From Portulaca oleracea (taxonomy: Eukaryota > Streptophyta > Magnoliopsida > Caryophyllales > Portulacaceae), in NCBI GenBank assembly GCA_029582165.1, contig CM055890.1, positions 9,489,787-9,553,786 of the forward strand: a stretch of 64,000 nucleotides of DNA. The letters are read 5' to 3'. Below, piece by piece: positions 24,025-36,639 of the stretch; the stretch's first letter is position 1, and every line of letters begins with the position of its first letter. Under the pieces are notes generated by a model. It was not told the DNA's origin, ran no database searches, and saw nothing but the letters and a program-made list of their open reading frames with translations. The position numbers and the translations under genes were made by a program.

Positions 24025-24305
24025 CTTCCTCCGTCCCAAAATATTTGTCCTCTTTGATTTAACGCGTATTTTAAGGAAAATCAACAAATTATTCTCAATT
24101 AGCAATAAAATACTAATACTACGCTTAGTTTTAAATTCAAAACTACTATTTATACTTTCCCTCTCATATTTAAATATTTTTAAAATTCAAACTAAGGGAA
24201 TTTTAGTAATTTTAATAAAATAAAAGTTTCTATTTTAGAAAAGTGGATATAATTTTGAGATATCTAAAAATGGAATAGTGGACAAATAATTTAGGACGGA
24301 TGGAG
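24025..24305. mobile_element. Stowaway-like MITE
   Basis: 281 bp. The left end CTTCCTCCGTCCCAAAATAT and the matching inverted right end, with AGGACGGATGGAG, are flanked by TA on each side. The CTCCGTCCCAAAATA terminus is typical of Stowaway-type MITEs. Confidence 0.8.
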
Positions 24306-24888
24306 TAAATAGATGCACAAATATGCATTAATCAACGCAACGGTGATATAGTTTGTTGTGATGTGGACGTACCATTCACGCATTACATTTGAAAACTCAT
24401 ATGATATCATATGCTCCTTAATATTTATTCCAAGAATTTGACGTAATTGACACATATTCCATTCTTTTATGATTGTATTTTTATATACGTGGTTTGTTCA
24501 ATATGTGTTCACAGTAGTATAATATTGCCTTAATCCGACTGCATGGTGTTATATTTCTTGCTTTCCATTAGAGATAGGCACTAGATTGAGTATCCAATGG
24601 GCTAATTCATGGACTATGGGTCGGATGTTAATATAAGTTGGTCATTTATTACCAGGTGTGCGCTATTAATTAGGATAAATAATATATACATGTTTGAGCT
24701 GTCAAAATATTATATGTATTGAATATTTCATTCAATCCGACCTACCAAAAACTAGGTGCGATGAGAGATTTTTTTATTTGAATTTCAACTTCGGCTGATT
24801 TGACGGACACTTCAGACACAATGTTTTCCATTTTCCTATTAATCAAACCCGACATTAACTCGAATTTGGGTTTGTCCGATCAATTTAT
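24306..24888. other. Intergenic DNA
   Basis: No gene or complete transposon recognised. Confidence 0.4.
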
Positions 24889-25504
24889 GTAATGTGATTT
24901 ACAAGTTAATCTCCAACTGCTTGGTGAATAGATTAAGGACAATCATTGGGAATATTGTGGACTGGCATCAAAATGCCTTTATCCCTGCAGGAATATCATT
25001 TAACAATTGTTTGATCGGGCATGAACTTCTACACTACATCAAAGGGAAGAGACAAGGAATGAGTCTTGCTGCCCTTAAGGTGGACATGGATAAAACCCAC
25101 GATAGACTAAATTGGGAGTTCCTAGAGGCAATCTTGGCCAAACTCAGGTTTCGTTCGAGGTGGATCAAGCTAATCAAAAATTGCGTATCCACAGTGCAAT
25201 ATGCTATTCTCATAAATGGGTCCCCTTCCCCTTCTTTTAAACCTCATGGGGGATTGAGGTAGGTGGATCCATTGTCTCCTTATCTCTTCATTCTTCGCTT
25301 GGATGTCTTGGCTGCAAACCTATGTTGGGAAGCTAATTTGGGTGGAATCAAAGGCATCAAGGTGGCGAGGGATAGTCCAAGGGTGAATCATATTTTCTTT
25401 GCAGATGATGTGTTGTTCTTTATAGAAGTTAGTCTTATGCATGGCATGAATTTAAAGAACTGTATTGAGGCCTTCTACAAAGCTTCGGGGCAGGTTATTG
25501 TTTA
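24889..25504 (+). pseudogene. L1-type LINE reverse transcriptase fragment
   Basis: The frame reads NVIYKLIS-like sequence, then QNAFIPAG, LKVDMDKTHDRLNWEFLEA (RT motif A), INGSPSPSFKPHGGLR, DPLSPYLF and the catalytic FADDVLFF motif. This order is typical of plant L1 elements. A TAG at 25260-25262 replaces the glutamine expected in the RQGDPLSPY motif. Both ends are missing: similarity starts abruptly near 24889 and stops near 25504, after KASGQVI. The right edge abuts the LTR-like sequence that follows, possibly an insertion breakpoint. Confidence 0.88.
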
Positions 25505-28500
25505 CATGAGGATAACCAGGTTTATATCGTTTCCACTAGGATAAATTTCCTAATAATCTATCCAGTTGCTACATAGATTTGGTTTAAGGGAAATAAAACA
25601 GTTGGAAAAGGTGAATAATTAACCTAAAAGTCAACTAGAAACAAAGACAGATAAAGTAACAGATTAGCAGACAAGGATAAAGGAGGGCTCGGGGGTTCTT
25701 GGAAACATCCAACGAACGCCTAACCTTAGGACTTGATAGGCAAGATTAACCCGGCCAAGACCATGGATTGGGACATTAATATTTGCTAGAATAAACCTCT
25801 CTAGATCCTCTTTCAAGGGTCCTCTAAATTAACTTTCGAAACTTATCATTTTCATAATAATGAACCTCGAAAGTATAACGTGCAAAGTTCCCTAGTTGTA
25901 ACTATTGAGATTTTCATGTCAATAACTCCAACTATTCCATCCAACTCTCTAATTGCATGTTAGATAGGTCTAAGGGTCTTTCGCACCACTTAGACCCTAT
26001 AACAATTGGAGAACGGGATGGAAAATCCCTAAACAAGGCCTAATTATCCACACCACATTACATCTCTTGGCTAGGGTCCATTAGGAGACTTAAAGCCCCC
26101 CTAACACAAGGTGAAACTAGCCACTAATCATGGGGCAATCAACAACAACCTACACAAACATTATCCTAAGCATGATACTATTCAACAAGAGAGTACTTAA
26201 GATTAATCTAGCAATCAAAAACATAAACAATCAATTAAGATAATCAACCAACTAATAACAACTAAATAAGCAACAAAAGAAGAGTGGAGAAGGTTACCTG
26301 CTAGAGTAATTGATGATAATATTAATAAGAATAGAATACCAAAGTGCCGGAATAACAAATCTTCAATAAAAACCTCCGCTTGCATTAATCTTGATCAAAG
26401 GAATACAATAGAGTTTTAAAGGAAAAAAAAAAAGAAAAGGATATCTATATAGAGAAGTGTGCTAAAACATAGCAATAACTAAAAAGAGAAGGCTAAAAGC
26501 TGCTAAGTTTAATTAGGGGGCAAGTATATGTACATCAAGGAAAAATAAACAAAACATGGTTGTTTCATATTATTTTTTTAGCGGAATAGAGGCGTCATGG
26601 GCGCTACCCTAGGTGGTTTTCGTGATCCGGTATTTGTCGTTCTCTCTCAGGGAGCAAAGGGCCTAGAATATAGGCAACTGGATCTAGGTAGGTTTAAGGT
26701 CACTAGATATCAAAAGTCTTTGGGTGATAAGCAGCGAAATAGATCACAAAAGCGGACTAAAGTTCAGTCAATATGGGAAAATGGGTTTCGGGAGATTTCG
26801 AGATGCAAATGGCAATAAGAACATGAGTTTTGCAATTAGGGAGTAACAAAGAAGGGGAATCAAGTGGCAATCCCGTTAGAGAAAACCCACCGAATTTCCT
26901 CTTTCGAGGATAATCCGAATTAACTTCCTCAAAGCCCACCACGGACCCGGTGGGTTAATGAAACGGGACTCCCTAGTTAACCTCCTTCCACTTTCGTGGG
27001 TGAGCATTAACTATCTCATATCCTATCTTCCAACACTAGTGTTCGATGTATTCGGGAGCTTTCGATCCCAAATACATCCCACTTGACGGAAGAATAGGAG
27101 TGGGAAATTGATTCTCCTACTAATTACCACCTAAATTTTGCTAACCCAAGCCTAATTAACCATTCACATCCTTAATTTCTCCCTAACCCATGGGGTTCTA
27201 GCCTCTAATCATTCTAACTAACATGCTAACAATATCAACAACTCCAACATTCATATTCAAAACAGGAGAAACAACTAGCAAATGCAATAATCCAAGTATC
27301 TCAATCACAAAGCAAACCAATCTAGAAACAGAGATTAAACTAATATTAAAGCTAATTAAAAGTGAGTAAGGGTAAGAGAATGCTTAGCCAAGTAGTAGGG
27401 ATGAAGGATGAACAAGAACAATGTTGAAAATAGCTTCAATCTTCAATAAAACTTCAATCCAAACAAGAAATCCAATACAAGTACACTAATCACTCACTAA
27501 TTACTCACTAATTACTTGTGGAAAACTCTAATTCTCTCTCTAAAACTACTGTTTGAAGGTTCTAAAGGAAGTCCCTCCATAATCGTTCATTGGGGTTTTT
27601 ATACATAGCAAAAGAAGTTAGATAAAACGCAGCACTTCAATCAATTAAATCGCGTAAAACCCAAGAGACCGCAGGTGCGGTCCCTATGACCGCGGGTGCG
27701 GTCTAGCGAAGCACTTTGGCGATTTCTTCTCTTCTACGCAGGACAGCGGGTGCTGTCTCCCTGACCACGAGTCTTTGTCTTCTTAGGCGAGACTTCATGC
27801 AGCATCTCACCATCATGCGCTGTCTTTGGGACAAGGCCATTGCCTTCTTCCGGAAAACCACCTTAGGCATAGCACCCGCCACAGGAGGTGTAGCGGGTGT
27901 CACGGCTCTGGAAGGCGAATGCAAGCCTTGTAGCGCCCGCTACACTGCCTGTAACGGGGGCTGTGCTTGATGAAGTCATTCTTTGGCAGTCTTTTGTACC
28001 CGACCTTGTTTCCCACTTAGCCTTTGACTCGCCTTGGCCCGGGGAATCTCTCGGGATTCCCAAAAATGCTCTAAAACAGCCCTTTTTGCTATGTTTTCGT
28101 GTAAAACCACCAAAACCTACAAAATAACCAAAAATATAGTAAAAGACACGAAAATAAACTAGAAACGAGTCAAAAGCCTAAGTAAAAAGGCGATATTTAC
28201 GCCTGTTATGAGATGTTTCATCCGCAATTTGGCAATGTTCGCTGGGGTAGCAGGCGCTACCTTGGCACGTCATGCCCATTACCTTTTTGGGCTTCGGGAT
28301 CCTCCGAATGTGCTTGGTCACGGGCGCTACCAGGGAGGTAGCGAACGTGACCACCTTCGGGTCACTTGGCCTTCGAGGGGGTCTTCTGGGTCATGGGCGG
28401 TACTAGGAGGGTGGCGACCGTGACCATCTTCGATCTACTTGGCCCTTTCTTGATCATGAGCGTCACCTAAGGTGGTAATGTCCATAACCTTGCTAGATAA

Positions 28501-28590
28501 CTTGGGCCGTTTTGAGCTTAAGGTCGGGTCCCTTTCACCTCCGCTCTCGTAGCTCCAGGTCGTCTTCTTGGCTACTGTTCGGTCTCGTTT
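25505..28590 (-). mobile_element. Unresolved LTR-type sequence, probably minus strand
   Basis: About 3 kb without coding capacity, in two similar-looking parts (25505-26590 and 26590-28590). Each has the low-complexity leader style of plant LTR or non-autonomous retroelements. On the minus strand a TATGTATAAAAACC box (about 27596-27609) lies between an upstream palindrome-rich GC stretch and a downstream leader rich in GAGAGAGAAT and TTAGTGAG steps. That arrangement suggests U3, TATA and leader in minus orientation. I could not find both LTR ends or a target duplication, so boundaries and family are uncertain. Confidence 0.4.
26593..28490. repeat. Cluster of GC-rich hairpin palindromes
   Basis: The best copy is 28316-28352: GGTCACGGGCGCTACC, a 5-nt spacer, then GGTAGCGAACGTGACC, giving 16-bp arms with two mismatches. 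Degenerate copies follow at 28389-28426 and about 28452-28490, and another lies at 26593-26630. Simpler dyads are GGTAGC/GCTACC at 28246-28261, GACCGC/GCGGTC at 27667-27682 and 27688-27703, and ACCCGC/GCGGGT-type hairpins at 27872-27900 and 27932-27962. Confidence 0.75.
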
Positions 28591-29661
28591 CGAGCCGAAT
28601 TTATGCCCTTAATAAAGTATTTTCTTGTTTTACCCCCTAATTATTAGTTAATTATTATGATTTTTGTGTTCTTGTAGGTTGTTAAGAGAATCATGGGAAA
28701 AGGAGCCAAAAACCTGTTTTCGTACAAAAATTGAATGAGGTGCTAGGCGCGCCCAAGACAGAGAAGAAACGAAGTTGGGCGCTACCCGCGCCTAATGTCG
28801 ACGAAAACAAGGGAGAGACTGGGAAACGAGCGTCCCCCAGGTGCAGCTAGCGCCTTCCCAAACGCCACCAGCGCCTAAGACAGAGAGAAGCGTAGTTACG
28901 TGAACAGAGGCGTGACCAACGCCTGACTTGGCACGACCCGCATCTAAGTAAACTCTGCGGCCGACTTGTTTAGTTAAAACGGTGTGTTAGGTTTCTTGTT
29001 CTACTATATATACTCTCGTGAACACAACGAACGGGGGAATTAATTTTTCAGTAGTTAATTAGGATTTGCTTTTAGTCACTCTTTAGTTTTCCTTCTACCA
29101 CCAATGATTACTTGATGTTAATTTAGGTTAAGTTTTAATCTTTTCCGCAATTTTCTTGTTCTAGTTCCTTTTTTTATGCATTATAATAGTCGTTCTTCGC
29201 AATTTTATATTATCGTTTTAGTTTAGTCCCAAAGTTCCAATTTTTCATGAAAGGGGAGGATTAAGAATCCCTAAATTCTCCCTTCAGGTAAGTATTTGCG
29301 GATTCTTAGTAATCTGAATCACAAAGTGTTGATGCAAAGGCTAAGGGAGATAGAGTGAAGAGAAGACCGTCGGTATACTCTATCCACTTAAGCTTGATTT
29401 CAATTATTTAATCAGTTTACTTGTTTGTTATTGTGATTAATATTATTGATAATTAATTATTCAGTATTTTTGTATATCTAGGTTTAATTGTTCCTTGTTG
29501 AATAGGTTAAATTTTGTCTTTAAATTCGAAGTTAGTTTAATTTAGTTATTTATGCATTTTTACTGTTTTGGAATATTCAAACCCAACTAAACTAATTTCC
29601 TATTATTAGACACACCATTCATGTGGATACGACAACCCTACTCAAACCCCAAATTCTACAC
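28591..29661 (+). mobile_element. LTR-like sequence of an Athila-type element
   Basis: An AT-rich start with CTTGTTTTACCCCC is followed by GC-rich repeats of a GGCGCTACC/GGCGCG theme, a TATATATA box near 28998-29005, a leader, and the motif GTGGATACGA (29620-29629). That motif is characteristic of the end of Athila-like LTRs. A PBS-like sequence follows. The left boundary is approximate and no target duplication was found. Confidence 0.5.
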
Positions 29662-29668
29662 CGAATAA

Positions 29669-29686
29669 TGACGTCGTTACCGGGGA
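29669..29686 (+). promoter_or_regulatory. Athila-type primer binding site
   Basis: TGACGTCGTTACCGGGGA closely resembles the TGGCGCCGTTGCCGGGGA primer site, complementary to tRNA-Asp, used by Athila-type elements. It sits just right of the LTR-like sequence and fixes the element's plus orientation. Confidence 0.7.
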
Positions 29687-30018
29687 TGGCATTATTTGAT
29701 TGATTACGTTATTAGTTTTGTGAATAATTTACTGTTTTCTTAAGATTAGTTCTACAATAAAAACCCAAAAAAAATTGAGAAACCATAAAAAAGACGGAAA
29801 ACACAACAACTTGAGGTTTGGATTCACAACCCACATAGTCACAGATTGGTTAGAAAAGAGGAACCCTCCATTGACCCACCTTTAGAGATGGCTGAAGAAG
29901 TAAGTAGAGTGACTCTTAGCTACCAATTGTAACCTTCCTATGATCCACCACTTTCTTATTTTGTGTTAACCTACACTCCCTGCTGGAGTGACATTTGACT
30001 CTAGATAACATCATACCT

Positions 30019-30895
30019 AGACTTGGCAATTCTTGACCCGACCCGGAAACTCGACCAAAACCGACCCGCAAAAAATTGGGTTTTGAACACGAAATTCCGA
30101 CCCGGGACCCGAAAATGACCCAACCCAAAGAACCCGGTAAAAAACGGGTCCGGTCTGGTCGGGTCTGGGTCGACCCGTCGGGTCAGACACTTTAATTTTA
30201 AGTGTTTTGTCTACTTTGGCCTTGTGCAAAAAAATGGGCCCATTTCATGAAAATTAAGGCCCAAAAGTAAAATATTGGGTGACTTTAGAAAACTATGCGT
30301 AGAGAGAGACATACAAATGAAATAATCAAATAACAAATGACCAAAACAAAACCCTAACGCTGTCACTCACTCACTCTTTCACTGTACCCTCAAACTCCTG
30401 CAGTCCTGCCTCTCTCCTTTCTTTCAGTAAAATAGTGTATTATTGTCCAAGGTCAAAGTTCAGTGCATTATTGTCCAATACCCCAAAAGTTCAGTATATT
30501 AGCATCCCAAAACCTTATATATTTGCTAAGTACTATTATTCGTGGATTGTTGACATAAACCGCATGATACTTGTAGACTTGATCAAAGATTGCCAAATTT
30601 TGTCCCTTAGGTGTATAGTAATATGTCTATACAACTATGACATATCGTAGTGGTCGAACTTGGAATGGAATGGTACATTACACAGATGTCTTTGACTAAT
30701 TATAATAAATTTTACTAGTTGTAATTAAGTGACTGAGAAAAAAGGCGGTCATGACCCATAAACCCGACCCAAATCGCTCGAAACCGGAATACACTCGACC
30801 CGTATTTACCCGAAACCGAAATACACATGACCTGTATTTACCCGAACCCGATATACGACCGACCCGTAACCCGCCCGCCCGTCCGTATTGACAGG
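30019..30895. mobile_element. Non-autonomous hAT-like element, CCCGACCC-rich
   Basis: Ends are ACCTAGACTTGGCAA at the left and, inverted, ACCTGTCAATACGG at the right. Subterminal zones carry many GACCCG and CGGGTC steps, typical of a widespread plant hAT-type repeat. The flanks AACATCAT and ATAATCAT match at six of eight bases, consistent with an aged 8-bp duplication. No transposase is seen. It lies inside the internal region of the Athila-like relic. Confidence 0.55.
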
Positions 30896-31009
30896 TATAA
30901 TCATTCCCAAAACCTATCATTCTTCACGGGTATAGGGTCAACTTTAATAGGGACCGCAGGTTATAAGGAATATTTGAGTATGGTGACCCCTCTGGGAGTC
31001 CGCTTGACT

Positions 31010-34000
31010 ATGTGTGTAACGCCCCAACCTTAATCACAAGATTAAGACTATACTTAGAATCCCAAACCTGTGATTAGCGCAGCGGAACACCTTAGGTCGA
31101 GGCATTACCGCCGTCCCTACTCGGGACAAGGCAACAACCCAAAAGAACATCATTAAAACAAATAAACATTACATGTTATACTTCCAAAACATAATTTCAT
31201 ACTTTAAACAACCATTAAAGAGAACAACTACAACACTTCTCCCATAGACATGGGTACTTCAGACATGCGACTCCCAAGTCGACCAGGATACCTCACCCAC
31301 GACTACCTTGCTTGTAACACGTGATTACCCCTGCTTGCCTTTGCCTTTACCTTGGGTGCTCGGACCCCCTAAAACAAAACATTAAAACATTGCGAAAAGT
31401 GAGGAAACACTCAAGACGTAAACCTCCAACACGCCAAACCGTTCAAAACGGTTTTAGTGCCGCACATTTAAATTCATTTTGAAAACGGGAAAGGGGATAT
31501 AAAACACTAACTTGAAATGACATGAGCATAAACATATACATGAGTAAAATAACTTGAATTCATAAAGAAAGAACCTGTCACATGAACTTAGAAGTAAATA
31601 CATAAACTTAAGAGTTTTGGGTCCCCTTTAGATCGATGCAAAGCATCTCGCGCACGTACGCCCAAACCGATCTGGAGTTTGGATGGGTGACTGCTATGCA
31701 GTCAGACACTGGCCAGGTCTAAGACACTCTGATCAGGAGTATCTAAAACATAAAAGGCTAGCACTTCTCGTAACTAGCTAGAACATAGAACATAGAAACC
31801 ATAAAATGGGACCGCTTAAAACCATGAATAACCATAAAAGCATAGATTAGCCCAAACTGTAAACATTTAGCATAAACATCTATCATAAATCATAAATCTT
31901 TAACATAAATCCTAACCCTTTAACATAAATTGTGAACCTTTAACATAAATCATAAACCTTTGCATAAACCGTAGACGTAAAGCATAAATCGTAAACATTT
32001 GCATAAACCGTGAACATAAAACATAAGCGTAAACATAAAGGAGCGAAGAGTTGGACAATTCGCGTACCTTGAATGAATGGGTTGCTCGGTGATGATCTCG
32101 GCCGGGGAATGGACTGAGACGGTGCAGAACTTTGAGCTAAAACGGTAAAATTTAATATCAGTTATAAAAACTATGAAATCATGAGGACATGGAGCCTCAC
32201 GGTAAACATTTGGAACCATTACGGAAGAAATTTCAGGTTTTTGTAACGATAGTAATTTGGCCGTAACTTGGGCTATAAAACTCGGTTTTCGATGTGCGAG
32301 TACTTTTCGGAAAGGGAAAAATATAATCTACAAGTTTTTCAACTGGGCCAGAGGCTAAAAAGGACGAGAAGAGCTCGAAAAAGGCTCCGGAAAGAAGCAG
32401 TAAAAATGCCGAAATAACTTTGTGTGCGGTTTTTGGGTGCTTTAGACAAAAATCCATAGAACTTGTACTTATTCTAATTCCATAGGAGCTTTATGAATAA
32501 AAGAGTACGTGTAAAATATAGACCTTCAAATTCCCAAAGAGACTTTAAAAATTCTAAAATAAAAGAACTCATTTCATTAAATTTGTAAGTTTTCGGTAAA
32601 TTAAAACGGTAAACGTAGAATAGTTTAAAAGATCTCGGGGTTCCTTAAAACCTTTAAAACCGAGTTCCATGGTTCCTACTTATGGAATATATCATAAAGG
32701 TCATATGACTTAAGTTATACACCCATAAAACCAATTATAAGCTCAATATAATAACCTTTAACCCAATTAATGCATTTATCAATTACCCAGAAAATTCCAG
32801 TTTCGCAGCCCCGCTTCCGGGTGCTATAACTCACTCTCCCGATATTGGTTTGACTCATACCATACATTTTTGGAAAGCTTGAAACGTCTCCTACAACTCT
32901 TATGTTGAACACTTTCTCAAACTCCAACTCCATATGGACGGAAAATGCCCAACAAAACACTGACTCCAAATTCGTATATAAAAACATACCTTTACGGTTT
33001 TGGCTCTAACTTGAGCTATACAAATCGAAAACCCGAAATTCCAAAGCCCGGTGTTCACTAACATTCTTGGCTACATTTTTACACCATATTCTGGGCTCAA
33101 AACTAATTTTAACGTCTCCCATAAAAATCACATTTTGGGCAGAATGTTTAGGGTCAGATTTTGCCCTCATGCATAGTTTACTTGCATCCAACCTTTACAC
33201 TAATGAAACACCTATTGCACTATACCCAATTCCTCATAAATTTCCAGAAGTTAAGCCTCTAACATTAGCATCCATACTTGTAAATTACACATGCATCAAT
33301 ACCAAGCTACATGCACTTAATCTTCATCACAATTTTCATAGTTTTCTTCATAATTTTCACATAAATCATCTAAATAACCCAAAGATACTTAATTAGCTTA
33401 GCAAAACAGAGAGTAAAACTCTAACATCTTATCCAATACAACATGCACCTCCAAGAAACAACATCTACTTCATCAATCATACATAAACTCATCAAAAGAT
33501 CACATAAACTTCAACTAATACACTTGATTCTTTACTAAACTCAACCCTAACAATTTATACTCTAAAACTCATGAAAGAAAGAGATAATCAAGGATGAAAA
33601 ACTAGTAAACACTTGAAAGATATCAAAAACTCAGATTATACTATAATGAAGATGAAGGAGTGAAATAAATACCACTTGAAAAGATGAATAAAATGGACAA
33701 GGATGTAGAGGGAAGTGAGAGCTCCTTGTGGGTGCCGGAAAAATGGCCGGAAAGCCGCCGGAATCTGGCCGGACGGCCGGCGAAAACAGAGGCGAGAGGG
33801 GGGGTCACGGTGAGAGAGAGAGAGCTGAGATTGAGTTTGCCAATTTGAAAATAAAAACCCTTTGACTCCCACTTAGCTATATATCTAGTACCCCCTTACT
33901 TAATTAAAACAATAACAATAATACATATAATACTACCACTCTAATAATACTATAAAATGTAATCAATAAAATTAGTAATGTATAATGTCCATAAAATATA

Positions 34001-34323
34001 ATTAAATTAGGCGGGTTAAAAAGACGGTAAAATCGGTAAGTTAGATTTAAATCGTTCGGCCGAAAAAAAATAAAAACGGTAATTAACCCGACTTTAAAAT
34101 AAAATCATAGAACCTAATATAATTATATTATGAGGTCCAAAATATGTCGTAACCAAATTCACTTAAAAATTTTGATCGATAAAATTAACCGCATTGCCAT
34201 TCCTCCGAGACCTGTCACCGTTAGCTAACCATAAAATAAAAGAATTTAATTAACGAATTATAGCTAATTAACACAGGTTAATTACTGTAATACGCATGAT
34301 TTAGGGCGGGGTATTACAATGTG
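31010..34323. mobile_element. 3.3-kb solo LTR, Tekay/Del-like, duplication ATGTG
   Basis: The LTR is 31015-34318 (3304 bp). It starts TGTAACGCCCC and ends GGGCGGGGTATTACA, so the ends are inverted matches with TG...CA termini. A perfect 5-bp repeat ATGTG flanks it at 31010-31014 and 34319-34323. The TGTAACNCCCC terminus and the length above 3 kb fit LTRs of Tekay/Del chromoviruses. It has no coding capacity apart from insignificant open stretches. It sits inside the Athila-like gag region, and the gag-like reading resumes directly to its right. Orientation is undetermined. Confidence 0.88.
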
Positions 34324-36540
34324 CTTTAAAAATATCTATCCTTTGCTCTTATGAATGTCGCTAAGTGATGGATGTGTAGCATCAAACTTAGGTCCATTAC
34401 TTCTTGGGACGAATTTTTAAAAATTTTCATGAAAAGGTACTTTCCTAACTCTTTTGTTGTGCAATTAAGGAATTCTATTTTGAAATTTAGACAGAGGGCG
34501 GAGAGTTGTACTAGAAAGCCTTTGAGAAGTTTAAGAATTTGTTGTCCCAATTTCCTCATCATGGTTTTGATATGTCACAACCATGTCAAATTGTATATGA
34601 AGGTGTCGACCAATCAACTAGGGTGATGTTAGAATCGACCTGTCAGAGGGGATTTATGAATAAAACTGTTGATGAAGCTTGGGAGTTCCTAGAAAACATG
34701 GCTGAGAGAATAATTCAATGAGATACAACTAGAGATGAGTCCCTAGGTACCCAACTGTCCAATGCTAGGGGGTGTACATGTTTTTGCTATAAGAGTACAA
34801 GTTATGAGGCTAGGTTCGCTTCACTTGAAAACATGATAATGACCATAGCCCAACAACAAATGCTTGCTTCGCAATCCCAAACCTGCGCTTAGGTTAACTC
34901 TTGGGATCAAATTGTTGTTCCTTCCTCATCCCCTTCTGTTTCATGTGCTTTGTCCCAAAGTGTTGACCACATTTATTCTGCTTGCCTCATATATATTCAA
35001 CAATTGGCCACAAATAATTAAAGTGTGAATGCATTACATCAACAACATAGGCATGATCAGTATCAATCATACCCTCAGGGGTATCACAAGAATCCCCTAC
35101 TCTCTTATGGTCATGAGAACCAAAATGTGTTGAGACCACGAAATCTAGGTGGGGGTTTTCAAGGAAACCACCCCTAATGCTAGACCACCGGCCCAGGCGC
35201 TTATCAAGCCCCTAGGGGACCTCCTGTCCAACCATTTGTGGCCCAAAACTGACCTCCACCGGGGTATACTAATGAGGACAAACATGAGAGAGAGAGATTA
35301 GGGAGTTGAGAAATGGATTGAAAGAAGTTGAGAAAAGCATGAATAATAACTTGGAAAAGATCATGAAGCAAATGAATACTTTTTTTTTTTAACTATTGTT
35401 GGCTAATAGAGACAAAGGAGCCTTTCATGCACAAACAGAGGCGAATCCTAACGGACAAGCCTTAGGTTCACCTTCCTTTGACACTAATCAAGTGAGAGGG
35501 TTAAATGTTGTCATCACTCTCCGGTCTTGGAAAGAGGTTGACAATAAAGTAAAAAAATGAAATCTTCCCTTCCCCATGTATCTGATAAGCTGCCTGCAAA
35601 TGATGTCTCTACTGATGAAACTGTTTTTGCTGAGAATGAATATAATGAAGCAAGGTCGACTGCTACAGTTGAGCCTTCTCCTTCCAATACCACACCTGTG
35701 ACCAAACCTCTAGCGAGTCCACCATCACAAGGGGTTTTCAAACCCCCTCCACCCTATCCTCATAGGTTAAGGGGGAGTAAGGACAAAAAAAATTTATGGA
35801 CAAGATTAGAGAGACCTTTTCTCAGGTTAAGGTGAACATTCCCCTGTTAGATATTATCCAACAAACTCCTCCATATGCCAGTTTCCTTAAAGAGCTCTGT
35901 ACCACAAAGAGGGTCACCTAAGTGCCCAAGAAGGCTTTCCTAGCCTCAAATGTGAACTTTATTCTGTCGAACCAAACTCCTATCAAGTATAAGGACCCTG
36001 GATACGCCACTATTTCTATTACCATAGGTGATAGTTTGATAGAGAGGGCCTTGCTTGACCTAGGTGCCAATGTGAATATGTTGTCATTGGATGTGTATGA
36101 GATGTTAGGGTTGGGAGAATTAAAGCCTACTCAGATGGTATTACAATTAGCTGACCAATCTGCTAAGGTGCCTAAGGGTGTTGTGGAGGATGTGTTGTAA
36201 AAAGTTGGGGACTTTGTCTTTCTTGTGGACTTTTTCGTACTTGAGACTACTAGGGTTTAGATCACTAGAGATGAGATTCCGGTCATTCTTGGCCGCCCAT
36301 TCCTTGCTACCTCCAATGCTTGGATTAACTGCAAGGATGGGAGAATGAAACTGACCCGTGGGAACTTGACCTTGGAATTGAATATCTTTAACTTACAAAA
36401 ATCACCTATGGGGTTTGATGAACATGAGCATACCACCCTTAATTGGGTAAATGATTTCTATGAGGAGGGTGAGACAAGCGATTGTGATGTGATGAATGTA
36501 AGTGTATCCTATTATGATGAGTTGTTTGAAATGGGGATTG
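34324..36540 (+). pseudogene. Athila-type gag and protease relic
   Basis: From 34324 the sequence encodes a gag segment with SITSWDEFLKIFMKRYFP (about 34391-34445), then, after a frame change, PHHGFDMSQPCQIVYEGVDQ (from about 34546) and FMNKTVDEAWEFLENMAE. This is the capsid region of Athila-type elements. A protease domain follows at 35922-36540 with LLDLGANVNMLS, where the D-L-G motif fits the Athila active site, then ILGRPFLATSNAWINCKDGR. Several stops and frameshifts interrupt it, among them a TAA after VVEDVL at 36198-36200. No reverse transcriptase or integrase follows; the frame ends near 36740. The 5' gag is interrupted by the hAT-like element and the solo LTR. Confidence 0.8.
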
Positions 36541-36639
36541 ACCCTCAGTGTGTGAATTCAATTTGTGATGCTGACATGTTTGCATCTCATGCCACACCTG
36601 AAAAGGTGGAGCCGGAGATACCTTCTTTTGCTACTCTTG

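Noticed and set aside
27697..28427. Alanine- and glycine-rich open frames on both strands.
   Set aside because: They arise from GC-rich palindromes, so both strands are open. No codon or domain signal.
32233..33396. Open frames within the 3.3-kb solo LTR.
   Set aside because: They lie inside a defined LTR with target duplication and show no known domain; the one at 33067 is shadowed by another on the opposite strand.
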